From: Thermodesulfatator sp.
GTDB taxonomy: Bacteria > Desulfobacterota > Thermodesulfobacteria > Thermodesulfobacteriales > Thermodesulfobacteriaceae
Direction: 5' to 3'
NCBI GenBank assembly: GCA_027064165.1
Contig: JAMOQE010000065.1
Coordinates: 1-64,000 of the forward strand
Length of the DNA: 64,000 bases
A program made the position numbers and the translations under genes. Under the pieces are notes generated by a model. The model searched no databases and was not told the DNA's origin. It was given only the letters and a program-made list of their open reading frames with translations. Positions 1 to 9,231 of this stretch are shown piece by piece. Position 1 is the first letter of the stretch; every line of letters begins with the position of its first letter.

Positions 1-623
1 TTACAGGGGGACCTACCAGGGAATTTATAGATGATGTCAGGTTTATTACCAATGCCTCCTCTGGCAAAATGGCTTTTTATCTCGCAAAAGAGGCTTATTA
101 TCGGGGAGCAGAAGTCTTTATTGTCTGGGGAGGAGGAAAATTGCCAGGAAATTTTCCTTATTTACCTGATACTCCATTTCCTCACATTTTCAAAGTTAAT
201 ACCACCAGAGAAATGTATGAAAGGTGTAAAAAGCTTTTTCCCTCTGTAGATATTGCGATTTTTGCCGCTGCTCCAGTGGATATAAGGCCAAGGAAAGCTT
301 TTTCGGGTAAAATCAAAAAAAGAGAACTTATGGGATTTAATCTTGACTTTGAACTCACAGAAGATATTGCCAGGGAGTTGCTTAAAGCCAAAGGGGAAAA
401 GATTGCTATAGGTTTTGCTCTTGAGGAAAAGGAAAAACTCTTTGAATATGCCTCTATAAAGCAGAAAGAAAAAGGCTTTGATTATCTTGTAGCCAATCCT
501 TTAGAAACTATGGGCAAAGAGACTTCAGATTTTTATATTTACACGCCTTCAGAAATAATTGAGCTAAAAAACACAAGTAAAGAAGAGTTAGCCCGCAGGC
601 TTTTTGGGCTGATAAGTGCATAA
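1..623 (+). CDS. coaBC: Phosphopantothenoylcysteine decarboxylase / phosphopantothenate-cysteine ligase, C-terminal part (5' truncated by window)
   Basis: Frame 3 is open from the window start: TGGPTREFIDDVRFITNASSGKMAFYLA..., the CoaB ligase-domain motif; C-terminal 'DYLVANP' typical of CoaB. Confidence 0.9.
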   Translation, partial: TGGPTREFIDDVRFITNASSGKMAFYLAKEAYYRGAEVFIVWGGGKLPGNFPYLPDTPFPHIFKVNTTREMYERCKKLFPSVDIAIFAAAPVDIRPRKAFSGKIKKRELMGFNLDFELTEDIARELLKAKGEKIAIGFALEEKEKLFEYASIKQKEKGFDYLVANPLETMGKETSDFYIYTPSEIIELKNTSKEELARRLFGLISA

Positions 624-1652
624 AGGTTCTTCTTCCAAGTAATCACCGGTTGCTTCATAAGCCCTCGCCCTGCAACCTCCACATACTCTTATGTATTCGC
701 ATCTTCCACACTTGCCTTTGTAATTTTTGAAATTCCTCAGTTTGTTAAAGACTTCAGAGCCTTCCCAGACTTCTTTAAAGCTCTGTTTGCGCAGGTCTCC
801 GCACGGGATTTCTAAGTAGCCACAGGTTTGCACAATTCCTACATGAGAAATAAAGCAGAATCCAATGCCTGCAAGACAGCCCCTTGTTACAGCATCCAGT
901 CCAAAAGTTTTCTGATCCACAGTTTTGCCTTCTTCCCTTGCTCTCTGTCTTAGAATGCGATAATATTGAGGAGCACAGGTAGCCTTTAATTGAAGCCCGC
1001 TTTTTTCCCTCTGGTCATAAAACCAGTTTAAAATTTGCTCATACTCCTCTGCAGAAAGGACTTTTTCCTGAAGCTCTTTTCCTCTTCCTACAGGCACAAG
1101 CAGAAAAATGTGATGGGCAACTGCACCAAGCTTTTTGGCAAGCTCGTGAATTTTGGGAAGCTCCTCAGCATTTAAAGCAGTGATGGTAGTATTTATTTGA
1201 AAAGGAAGGCCAGCCTTTTTTAAGGCTTCTATGCCCCTTAAGGCACCTTCAAAGGCTCCTTTAACCTTCCGAAAGTTATCATGAGCCTCTGGAGAAGCTC
1301 CGTCAAGGCTAATACTAACCCTTGCAATGCCAGCCTTTTTTAACTCTCTGGCAAGTTTTTCATCAAGCAATGTTCCATTGGTGGCAAGCACAGGCTTAAA
1401 CCCCAGGGTTACTGCCTTTTCAATGATTTCAAAAAGATCTTTCCTTAAAAGAGGCTCTCCACCTGTAAGGATGATTACAGGGCTTGCAACTTCTTTTATT
1501 TCTTCCATTATGCGAAATATTTCGGAGGTGGTAAGCTCATTTTCGTAAGGCCCTTTTGAGGAGGCAGCCCTGCAGTGCACACAATTGAGATTACAGGAGC
1601 GGGTAAGCTCCCAGGCAATAAGCCTGGGAACAAATCGGGATCTTAATTCCAC
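588..1652 (-). CDS. ahbD: Radical SAM/SPASM protein, AhbD-like (Fe-coproporphyrin decarboxylase / heme b synthase family)
   Basis: CNLNCVHC radical SAM motif, GGEPLLR, C-terminal SPASM-like cysteines (GCLAGIGFCFIS, CGYL, CGRCEYIRVCGGCRA). Confidence 0.75.
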   Translation of the reverse strand: MELRSRFVPRLIAWELTRSCNLNCVHCRAASSKGPYENELTTSEIFRIMEEIKEVASPVIILTGGEPLLRKDLFEIIEKAVTLGFKPVLATNGTLLDEKLARELKKAGIARVSISLDGASPEAHDNFRKVKGAFEGALRGIEALKKAGLPFQINTTITALNAEELPKIHELAKKLGAVAHHIFLLVPVGRGKELQEKVLSAEEYEQILNWFYDQREKSGLQLKATCAPQYYRILRQRAREEGKTVDQKTFGLDAVTRGCLAGIGFCFISHVGIVQTCGYLEIPCGDLRKQSFKEVWEGSEVFNKLRNFKNYKGKCGRCEYIRVCGGCRARAYEATGDYLEEEPLCTYQPKKPAG

Positions 1653-2404
1653 TTCTCTTCCTCCCTGCTCCTTATCACTTTGTTAACCAGGGAACCGATG
1701 TGTTCTATTTTTACTTCCACCACATCTCCTTCCTGTAGCCTACCCACTCCAGGAGGAGTTCCTGTGGCAATAACATCTCCGGGATTGAGTGTCATAATAT
1801 TTGCTAAAAATTTCACTAACTCAAAAGGATGAAAAATCAATTCAGATGTGTAAGAGCTTTGTTTAACTTCACCATTTACCAAAGTTTCTATTTTTAAACC
1901 CTCTGGGTCTTTTATGTCCACCCTTATAAAGGGGCCAAAAGGGGCAAAGGTATTAAAACTTTTTGCTCGTGCCCACTGGCCATCTTTTCGCTGAAGGTCC
2001 CTTGCTGTAACATCGTTAAAACAGGTATATCCCAGGATAGCTTCTTTAATCTGTGCAAGATTTCTGGGTTTATAAATATATTTACCAATTACAATGGCAA
2101 GCTCTCCTTCGTAGTGTACTTCATTGCTCTGTGGAGGAAGAATGATTTCTTCCATGTGGGCAATAGCTGCAGAAGGGGGCTTAAAGAAAAAGAGAGGTTC
2201 CTTAGGAAGCTCCATCCCCAGCTCTCTGGCATGATCCCTATAATTAAGTCCAATACCTATAATCTTGGTGGGCATGCAAGGAGGCAGGATTTTAAGCGCA
2301 GAAAGGGGAAAACTCTTTTGATCTCCTACCCTTATTACTGTATTTCCTTCAATAAAACCAAAAAATTCCCCTTCCATTGCAGACCTGAATCTTCCCAGAA
2401 ACAT
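1643..2404 (-). CDS. Fumarylacetoacetate hydrolase family protein
   Basis: IGIGLNYRDHARELG, HYEGELAIVIGK, GDVIATGTPPGVG motifs of the FAH family. Confidence 0.9.
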   Translation of the reverse strand: MFLGRFRSAMEGEFFGFIEGNTVIRVGDQKSFPLSALKILPPCMPTKIIGIGLNYRDHARELGMELPKEPLFFFKPPSAAIAHMEEIILPPQSNEVHYEGELAIVIGKYIYKPRNLAQIKEAILGYTCFNDVTARDLQRKDGQWARAKSFNTFAPFGPFIRVDIKDPEGLKIETLVNGEVKQSSYTSELIFHPFELVKFLANIMTLNPGDVIATGTPPGVGRLQEGDVVEVKIEHIGSLVNKVIRSREEEKWN

Positions 2405-2434
2405 AAGTTCTCTCCCACAGTTTTTTATTTTTAA

Positions 2435-2463
2435 ATTTTACCTCTAAACGTGTCTCTGGTAAA
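2435..2463 (-). promoter_or_regulatory. Candidate sigma70-type promoter for the FAH gene
   Basis: Minus strand TTTACC-N17-TAAAAT (-35 at 2463-2458, -10 at 2440-2435). Confidence 0.5.
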
Positions 2464-2467
2464 GGGG

Positions 2468-2496
2468 TTTACACCTGAGGAAATATATTTTATAAT
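2468..2496 (+). promoter_or_regulatory. Candidate sigma70-type promoter for hyuA
   Basis: TTTACA (2468-2473) -N17- TATAAT (2491-2496), 9 nt before the ATG at 2506. Confidence 0.6.
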
Positions 2497-2505
2497 GGGG
2501 CTGTT

Positions 2506-4449
2506 ATGAACATAGCGGTGGATACAGGGGGGACTTTTACTGATGTAGTTTATCTTGAAGATGGGGTTTTAAAGGCTCGTAAAGTTTTTTCTACGCCTAC
2601 TGATCCTTCTCAGGCTATTTTGAATGGAATTAAAGGTTTTACTCCCACAAACTTAATACACGGCACAACTGTAGGTACAAATGCCTTTTTGGAGAGAAAG
2701 GGAGCCAGAGTAGCCTTTATTACTACTTCTGGCTTTGAGGATCTTGTTTTTATAGGCCGTCAGGCGAGGCCAAAGCTTTATGATTTTTTTGTGGAAAAGC
2801 CAGCCCCTATTCTTAGAGAAGATCACACCTTTGGTATAAAAGAAAGAATTTCTGCAGAGGGAAAAGTCCTTTTACCCCTCTCTGATGGAGAAATTGCTCG
2901 CTGTATAAATTGGATAAAGGAAATTTCTCCAGAGGCCATTGCTGTATGTTTGCTTCATTCCTATCTTTATTCATTTCACGAGGAAAAGCTTAAAAGTGCC
3001 CTCACGGAGATTGGTGTGCCTCTCAGCATTTCTTCTGAAGTTTTGCCAGAGTTTAGGGAATACGAAAGGGCAAGCACAACCCTTATAAATGCTTACCTTG
3101 TGCCTGTAATGTCCCGTTACTTAAGCAGGCTTAAAGAAAAGCTGCCAGGAGCTAATCTTTATATTCAGCAGTCTAATGGAGGCTGGCTTACTGTGGAAGA
3201 GGCAAAGGAATTTGCCTGCCACACCGTGCTTTCAGGGCCTGCTGGTGGTGCTGCCGGGGCACTTTTATGGGCCTCAGTTCTTAACGAAAAAAGGCTTATA
3301 ACCTTTGACATGGGAGGCACTTCAACAGATGTGTGCCTCATAGATGGGGAGCTTCCTTTTACCAGGGAGTATGTATTTGATGGTTATCCCTTGAGTATCC
3401 CTGTGATTGATATTCATACAGTTGGGGCAGGTGGAGGGTCAATTGCTTATATTGACAGAGGAGGGGCACTCAAAGTAGGGCCTCAGAGTGCTGGGGCAGA
3501 TCCCGGTCCTGCCTGCTACGGAAAAGCACTGAATCCCACAGTTACTGATGCCAATGTAGTGCTGGGAAGGATTCTTCCCGACATGTTTCTGGGAGGAAGG
3601 TATCAACTCAAAAAAGAGCTTTCAGAAGAGGCAATTTTTTCCATAGGTAAGAAGCTCGGGCTTTCCATAGAAGAAACAGCCCTTGGTATAATCAAAGTTG
3701 CTAACATAAATATGAGCCGTGCAGTAAGAAAGGTTTCTCTTGAAAGGGGCTATGATCCTCAGGAATTTGTCCTTTTCTGCTTTGGAGGGGCAGGAGCTTT
3801 ACATGCCTGTGCTATTGCTAAAGAACTTGGCATAAAAAAAATAATGATTCCCAAGCTTGCAGGTGGCTTTTCCGCTTTTGGGCTTCTCCTTTCTCCACCA
3901 ATGAAAGACTTTTCACTTACAGTGTGGCTTGCTTCCCATGAAAAAGAAAGGCTTGCTTCGCATATAGAAACTTTAAGAAAAAAGGCATTTAAACACTTAA
4001 AAAAGGTTGGGTTGAATCCTGAAAACTTTACCGAAGAAATTTTTCTTGATCTTCGTTATAAAGGTCAGGGGTTTGAACTTACTGTCCCCTTTTCTGAACA
4101 CTTTGTAGAAGACTTTGAGGAAGAACATGCAAGACACTTCGGACATTCTTTTTCTGGAAAAGTACCTGTAGAAATAGTAACTTTAAGGCTTAGACTAAAA
4201 GGCACTCCTCTTGCTGAAAGTTTTTGTATAGAAAAAGAGAATTCTTCTTTCTCAAATTTTGAAACCAGGGTTTACACAGAGGAAGGTTATGTAAGTGTTC
4301 CTGTTGTGGATTGGAATTCTTTTTCCGTAGGGGACACATTTGAAGGTCCCATGTTAATTATAGAATCTTTTACCACGGTATGGGTGGAGAAAGGTTTTAA
4401 AGGACAGGTAAAAGAGAACTATACCCTTATTTTGGAAAGAAAGGATTAA
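2506..4449 (+). CDS. hyuA: Hydantoinase/oxoprolinase family protein, HyuA-like subunit
   Basis: DTGGTFTDVV, HGTTVGTNAFLERKGA, TFDMGGTSTDVCLI, HTVGAGGGSIAYID motifs. Confidence 0.92.
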   Translation: MNIAVDTGGTFTDVVYLEDGVLKARKVFSTPTDPSQAILNGIKGFTPTNLIHGTTVGTNAFLERKGARVAFITTSGFEDLVFIGRQARPKLYDFFVEKPAPILREDHTFGIKERISAEGKVLLPLSDGEIARCINWIKEISPEAIAVCLLHSYLYSFHEEKLKSALTEIGVPLSISSEVLPEFREYERASTTLINAYLVPVMSRYLSRLKEKLPGANLYIQQSNGGWLTVEEAKEFACHTVLSGPAGGAAGALLWASVLNEKRLITFDMGGTSTDVCLIDGELPFTREYVFDGYPLSIPVIDIHTVGAGGGSIAYIDRGGALKVGPQSAGADPGPACYGKALNPTVTDANVVLGRILPDMFLGGRYQLKKELSEEAIFSIGKKLGLSIEETALGIIKVANINMSRAVRKVSLERGYDPQEFVLFCFGGAGALHACAIAKELGIKKIMIPKLAGGFSAFGLLLSPPMKDFSLTVWLASHEKERLASHIETLRKKAFKHLKKVGLNPENFTEEIFLDLRYKGQGFELTVPFSEHFVEDFEEEHARHFGHSFSGKVPVEIVTLRLRLKGTPLAESFCIEKENSSFSNFETRVYTEEGYVSVPVVDWNSFSVGDTFEGPMLIIESFTTVWVEKGFKGQVKENYTLILERKD

Positions 4450-4450
4450 A

Positions 4451-6022
4451 ATGCAAAGAACTCTTGCCATAGAGCTTGAGATTTTTAATAAGCTTTTTTC
4501 AGCTATTGCTGAGGAAATGGGTATTGTTCTTAGAAGATCCGGTTTTTCTCCCAATATCAGGGAGAGGTGTGATTTTTCCTGTGCCATTTTTGACAAAAAG
4601 GGAGAGCTTGTTGCTCAGGCTTCTCACATACCGGTTCATCTGGGAGCCATGCCAGAGACAATGAAACATCTTGTAGGACGATTTGACTGGAAAGACGGAG
4701 ATGTCATCATTACCAATGACCCTTTTACTGGCGGTACCCATTTACCTGACATAACCTTAGTAAAGCCTGTATTTTTTAAAGGTGCTCTTGAGTTTTTTCT
4801 TATTGCAAGAGCGCATCATGCTGATGTGGGCGGCAAATATGCAGGTTCTATGGCAGTCTCCACTCATATAGATGAAGAAGGCGTAAGGATATCTCCTACC
4901 TACCTTTTTAAAGAAGGAGAACTTCAAGAAGACTTTTTCCATTCACTTATTTCAAAACTTAGAAATCCTGAAGAAAGGGAGGGAGACTTCAGGGCTCAAA
5001 TAGCCTCACTTTTTAGGGGAGAAAAAAGACTTAAGGAACTGGTAACAAAATATGGTTTAGAAAAAGTGCTTGAAATGGCAGGAGAACTTAAAGCTTATTC
5101 TCAAAAAGCTATGCAGGAGCTTATAAAGAGCTTACCTGAGGGAGTTTATTCTTTTGAAGATTATCTTGACGACGATGGCTGCGGAACAGAAGATATACTT
5201 ATAAAGGCTCAAATCATAATAAAAGACAATAAAATTGTGGTTGATTTCAGGGGAAGTGCTCCTCAGGTAAAAGGGAGCATTAATGCTCCAAGGGCAGTAA
5301 CAGAGGCAGCGGTTTATTATGTATTTCTTTGCCTTTTAAATACCCTTGGTGACTTCCCCATAAATCATGGTTGCTTTTCCCCCATAGAAATCATTACAGA
5401 GCCGGGAACAGTGGTTGATGCGGTTTATCCTGCAGCAGTTTCAGGAGGAAATGTGGAGACTTCTCAAAGGATAGTGGATGTGCTTCTTGGAGCCCTTTCT
5501 TCTGCCTGCCCTGAGCTTATTCCTGCAGCAAGCTGCGGCTCCATGAATAATGTGGCTATAGGGAATGACTCCTTTGCCTATTATGAAACAATTGGTGGAG
5601 GCATGGGAGGAAGGCCTGGAAAACCAGGGCTTAGCGGGGTTCACACCCACATGACCAATACTCTAAATACACCTGTTGAGGCCTTAGAGCATGATTACCC
5701 CTTAAGGATTGTGCGTTATTCTCTGAGAAAGAATTCAGGAGGAAAGGGAAAGTTCCCTGGTGGAGAGGGTATAATAAGAGAATATTATTTCTGCACAGAT
5801 GCTACTGTGACACTTCTTACAGAAAGAAGAAAATACTCACCTTATGGTCTTTTTGGAGGAGAAGCTGGAGCAAAGGGAGAAAATTTTCTTATTACTCTTA
5901 GTGGAGGAAAAAAGGCACTTCCAGGAAAAGTCAATCTTGAAGTAAAAAAAGGCGAAAGGCTTGTCATTTCTACCCCTGGAGGAGGGGGCTATTCCTCTTT
6001 CAGAGCAAGGCCCTTGAAATAA
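4451..6022 (+). CDS. hyuB: Hydantoinase B/oxoprolinase family protein, HyuB-like subunit
   Basis: RRSGFSPNIRERCDFSCAIFD, NDPFTGGTHLPDI, ARAHHADVGG, C-terminal TPGGGGY; directly follows hyuA. Confidence 0.92.
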   Translation: MQRTLAIELEIFNKLFSAIAEEMGIVLRRSGFSPNIRERCDFSCAIFDKKGELVAQASHIPVHLGAMPETMKHLVGRFDWKDGDVIITNDPFTGGTHLPDITLVKPVFFKGALEFFLIARAHHADVGGKYAGSMAVSTHIDEEGVRISPTYLFKEGELQEDFFHSLISKLRNPEEREGDFRAQIASLFRGEKRLKELVTKYGLEKVLEMAGELKAYSQKAMQELIKSLPEGVYSFEDYLDDDGCGTEDILIKAQIIIKDNKIVVDFRGSAPQVKGSINAPRAVTEAAVYYVFLCLLNTLGDFPINHGCFSPIEIITEPGTVVDAVYPAAVSGGNVETSQRIVDVLLGALSSACPELIPAASCGSMNNVAIGNDSFAYYETIGGGMGGRPGKPGLSGVHTHMTNTLNTPVEALEHDYPLRIVRYSLRKNSGGKGKFPGGEGIIREYYFCTDATVTLLTERRKYSPYGLFGGEAGAKGENFLITLSGGKKALPGKVNLEVKKGERLVISTPGGGGYSSFRARPLK

Positions 6023-6040
6023 CCCTTTGGCCTGGAAACT

Positions 6041-6883
6041 TTACTTACAAGGCTTACCACTGGTAATATCACAAACTCCTTCTTTTTCCTCAAACTGAAA
6101 GGGAAAAAGATAAAAACCGGTTGAAATTTCTTTAAACCAGTTAATAATGGCTTTGTCACCACAAATTATTTCAATGTTTTTTTTGTGTTTATAAATTAAT
6201 ACAGGAACTCCTTTTATACCCAGAACCTGCATCAACGGGAAGACTTCCCTTACCGGGTATTGAATTATATGAATCTTTTCTTTTTTTGCAAAGTCCTCTA
6301 CTATTTTGCAGTGTTTACAATTTTCTTTGTAAATAAGAATAGGGGAATCCGTTGGAGGCAGGGGCTTTAAGGGTATATTTACCAGGGCAGTGGCAATAAA
6401 AACAGCTAAGGCTCCAGCAAAAGCGCCTCCATAAATAAAAGCAAAATTGCTGTTTTCCCTTTGATAATAGTAATCTAAAATAGCGAATAAAAAGATTAAA
6501 CTTGCTATAGTAAGGCAATAAGAGCAATATTTCCCCAGAAACCAGGTTTGTATTCCTATGAAATATCCTTCAACTATGATAGCTCCTGTAACTATCAGGA
6601 TTCTTAATTTTAAGAAAGATTCAACAAAAATTATATTTAAAAAATCTACAAAAGAAGTAAAGAATAAATAGGCAAACAAGAGGAGCCCGAGCCAGTTGAG
6701 TAAGTTATAAGCGTCAAAGCTATGTACCACATGACAGGAGGAAGAAGTACAGAGGGACTGGCCTTGTGTATTTAAAACAATCTCTGTCAGAGTTAACACA
6801 AAACCTGCAAAAGAGATAATTGTAAGTATAATTTTTATAGATTTATTTCTTGTTTTAGTGAACATAACATTAGACTTTTTCAT
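6041..6883 (-). CDS. VKOR family disulfide-generating membrane protein with C-terminal thioredoxin-like domain
   Basis: Hydrophobic TM segments, CTSSSC loop cysteines, CSYC redox motif, then a soluble domain with CKHC and a GVPVLI cis-Pro-like motif. Confidence 0.8.
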   Translation of the reverse strand: MKKSNVMFTKTRNKSIKIILTIISFAGFVLTLTEIVLNTQGQSLCTSSSCHVVHSFDAYNLLNWLGLLLFAYLFFTSFVDFLNIIFVESFLKLRILIVTGAIIVEGYFIGIQTWFLGKYCSYCLTIASLIFLFAILDYYYQRENSNFAFIYGGAFAGALAVFIATALVNIPLKPLPPTDSPILIYKENCKHCKIVEDFAKKEKIHIIQYPVREVFPLMQVLGIKGVPVLIYKHKKNIEIICGDKAIINWFKEISTGFYLFPFQFEEKEGVCDITSGKPCK

Positions 6884-8190
6884 TAGACTTTTTTTCTTAT
6901 AATTTTGTAGGCTTCGTCAAATATTTTGATAGCGCAGTATTCTCCACACATGGTACAGGCCTTGCTTTTGGAAGCACCCCCCTGTTTTCTATAAGCCTTT
7001 GCTTTTTCTGGATCTATGGCAAGCTCAATCTGTTTTTTCCAGTCAAGAGCTGCTCGGGCTTTTGCCATCTCTAAATCCCATTCCCAGGCACCTTTTACTC
7101 CTTTAACCAGGTCCGCCACATGGGCTGCAATCCTGGCGGCTATTACTCCTTCTTTGACATCGTCCACAGTGGGGAGCCTTAAGTGTTCTGCAGGAGTGAG
7201 AAAACAGAGAAAGTCTGCCCCTGCAGAGGCAGAAATGGCTCCACCAATGGCAGCAGCAATGTGGTCGTATCCAGGGGCAATATCAGTAGGAAGAGGACCA
7301 AGCACATAAAATGGGGCACCGTGACATAATCTTTTTTGCAATTTTACATTAGCTTCAATTTGATCAAGAGGGACATGCCCCGGGCCTTCTATCATTACCT
7401 GCACTCCTTTCTCCCAGGCCCTTAAAGTAAGCTCCCCCAGGATAATAAGCTCCTGTATTTGTGGGGCATCTGTGGCATCCGCAATACAACCAGGTCTTAT
7501 TCCATCTCCTAAAGAAAGAGTCACATCATACTCATGGGCAATCTCCAGAAGTTCGTCAAAGTATTCATAAAGGGGATTTTCTTTATTATTGTAAATCATC
7601 CATTCCAAAATAAATGAACCGCCCCTTGAGACTATGCCAAGAACCCTTTCTTTGTTTTTTAGTCTTTCAATTACCTCCCTTGTAACTCCACAGTGCACAG
7701 TCATAAAATCTACGCCTTCCTCTGCCTGTTTCTCTATCACTTTAAAAATTTCGGAAACACTCATTTCAACGATAGACTTGTGGTGCTTTTCCACGGCCTC
7801 AACACCTGCTTGATAAATAGGCACTGTGCCCAGAGGCACCGGACACCTTTCTCTTATTGCCTGCCTTATTTCAGTAAGGTCTCCCCCGGTGGAAAGATCC
7901 ATAATGGTATCAGCTCCGTATTTTAAGGCCACTTCCAGTTTCTTTAACTCTTCTTCAAGATTGGGTCTGTCCTTGGATGTGCCTATGTTTACATTAACTT
8001 TCGTTCTTAATCCCTTCCCAATGGCACAGGGTTTGGTAACCAAAGCACTTTTATTTTTACAAAGAACTACTTCTCCCCTGGCAATTTTCTCTCTCAGCTC
8101 CTCTGGTGTAATACCTTCCTGAGTTGCACAAATTTTCATATCTTTGGTTATTTTGCCTTCTTTTGCAAGTTCAAGAATAGTTTTCACCAA
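6883..8190 (-). CDS. thiC: Phosphomethylpyrimidine synthase ThiC
   Basis: DTIMDLSTGGDL, EGPGHVPLDQI, C-terminal CTMCGEYC cluster motif. Confidence 0.97.
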   Translation of the reverse strand: MVKTILELAKEGKITKDMKICATQEGITPEELREKIARGEVVLCKNKSALVTKPCAIGKGLRTKVNVNIGTSKDRPNLEEELKKLEVALKYGADTIMDLSTGGDLTEIRQAIRERCPVPLGTVPIYQAGVEAVEKHHKSIVEMSVSEIFKVIEKQAEEGVDFMTVHCGVTREVIERLKNKERVLGIVSRGGSFILEWMIYNNKENPLYEYFDELLEIAHEYDVTLSLGDGIRPGCIADATDAPQIQELIILGELTLRAWEKGVQVMIEGPGHVPLDQIEANVKLQKRLCHGAPFYVLGPLPTDIAPGYDHIAAAIGGAISASAGADFLCFLTPAEHLRLPTVDDVKEGVIAARIAAHVADLVKGVKGAWEWDLEMAKARAALDWKKQIELAIDPEKAKAYRKQGGASKSKACTMCGEYCAIKIFDEAYKIIRKKV

Positions 8191-8210
8191 GCTCCTCCCC
8201 GGTTTTTAGT

Positions 8211-8774
8211 TCAGCAATATTTTTCTAAACAGATCTGATCTTTTCCTGAAATTTCCTGAAAATAAACAGATACATACTCATCTGGCTCAATTTTTTTTAC
8301 TCGCAGGCTTACATAATTTGGCTCTATGGGAAGTTCTCTCCCTCCTCTGTCCACAAGTACTGCAAGTTCAATTTTTTTTGGCCTTCCAAGGTCTATCAAG
8401 GCATCAAGTGCAGCCCTTGTAGTTCTCCCGGTATAAATTACATCATCCACTAAAATAATCACTTTGTCGTCAATGGGAAAAGAAATGTCTGTTTTTTTCA
8501 GGTGAGGTTGAGAAGAAATACTTGTCCAGTCATCTCTATAGAGGGTAATGTCAAGAAAGCCAGTAGGAGGTACTACTCCAAGCTTATCTTTAAAGAACTT
8601 GCAGAGCCTTTGGGTAAGCGGAGTTCCTCCGGTTTGAATTCCTATAAAAGCTACATTTTTAAGTCCTGGATGGGCTTTTAAAATGGCTTCTCCCAGGTTC
8701 GTTACCAACTTTGCAAATTTTTTGGGCCCGGCTATTACCTTTTTCTTTTTTTGAGATAAAATTTCTTTATCCAT
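8211..8774 (-). CDS. pyrR: PyrR: pyrimidine operon regulator / uracil phosphoribosyltransferase
   Basis: VILVDDVIYTGRTTRAALDAL PRPP motif, FIGIQTGGTPLTQRL, LYRDDW. Confidence 0.9.
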   Translation of the reverse strand: MDKEILSQKKKKVIAGPKKFAKLVTNLGEAILKAHPGLKNVAFIGIQTGGTPLTQRLCKFFKDKLGVVPPTGFLDITLYRDDWTSISSQPHLKKTDISFPIDDKVIILVDDVIYTGRTTRAALDALIDLGRPKKIELAVLVDRGGRELPIEPNYVSLRVKKIEPDEYVSVYFQEISGKDQICLEKYC

Positions 8775-8820
8775 AAAAAGTATATTAACCCTTTAGCTTT
8801 TTTTTTCAAGAGGTAGAAAG

Positions 8821-9231
8821 ATGGAGGTGGAAGTAAATTATAGAGTAATCTACGGGGACACAGATTGTGGTGGGGTAATGTACTATGCCAATTATTTAAA
8901 ACTGTTTGAAATAGGCAGAACAGAGCTTATAAGAGCCCTTGGAATAACCTATAAAGAGGTGGAAGAAAAATACGGAATTTTCTTGCCTGTGGTGGAAAGT
9001 TTTGTAAAATATAAAGCTTCAGCTTTTTACGATGATCTTTTGACTATAAAAGCCCAAATTACCGAGCTTAAACCTTATAAAGTTAAGTTTAGTTGTGAAA
9101 TCTGGAGAGAGAAAGAACTTTTGGTAGAAGGATATACATTACACGTACCTCTTAAGGCAGGTAAAGTGGTAAGATTCCCAAAAGAAGTTTACCAAATCCT
9201 TGAAAAAGGCCTTGTGAAGGAGGAAAAGTGA
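8821..9231 (+). CDS. Acyl-CoA thioesterase, YbgC/4-hydroxybenzoyl-CoA thioesterase family
   Basis: [28 protein letters not shown] hot-dog signature. Confidence 0.92.
   Translation: MEVEVNYRVIYGDTDCGGVMYYANYLKLFEIGRTELIRALGITYKEVEEKYGIFLPVVESFVKYKASAFYDDLLTIKAQITELKPYKVKFSCEIWREKELLVEGYTLHVPLKAGKVVRFPKEVYQILEKGLVKEEK

Noticed and set aside
7016-8122. Plus-strand ORFs antisense to thiC
   Set aside because: Low-complexity shadow ORFs of a highly conserved gene.
8191-8210. TPP riboswitch upstream of thiC
   Set aside because: Only 20 nt separate pyrR and thiC, and no TPP-aptamer-like sequence is visible there or upstream of pyrR.
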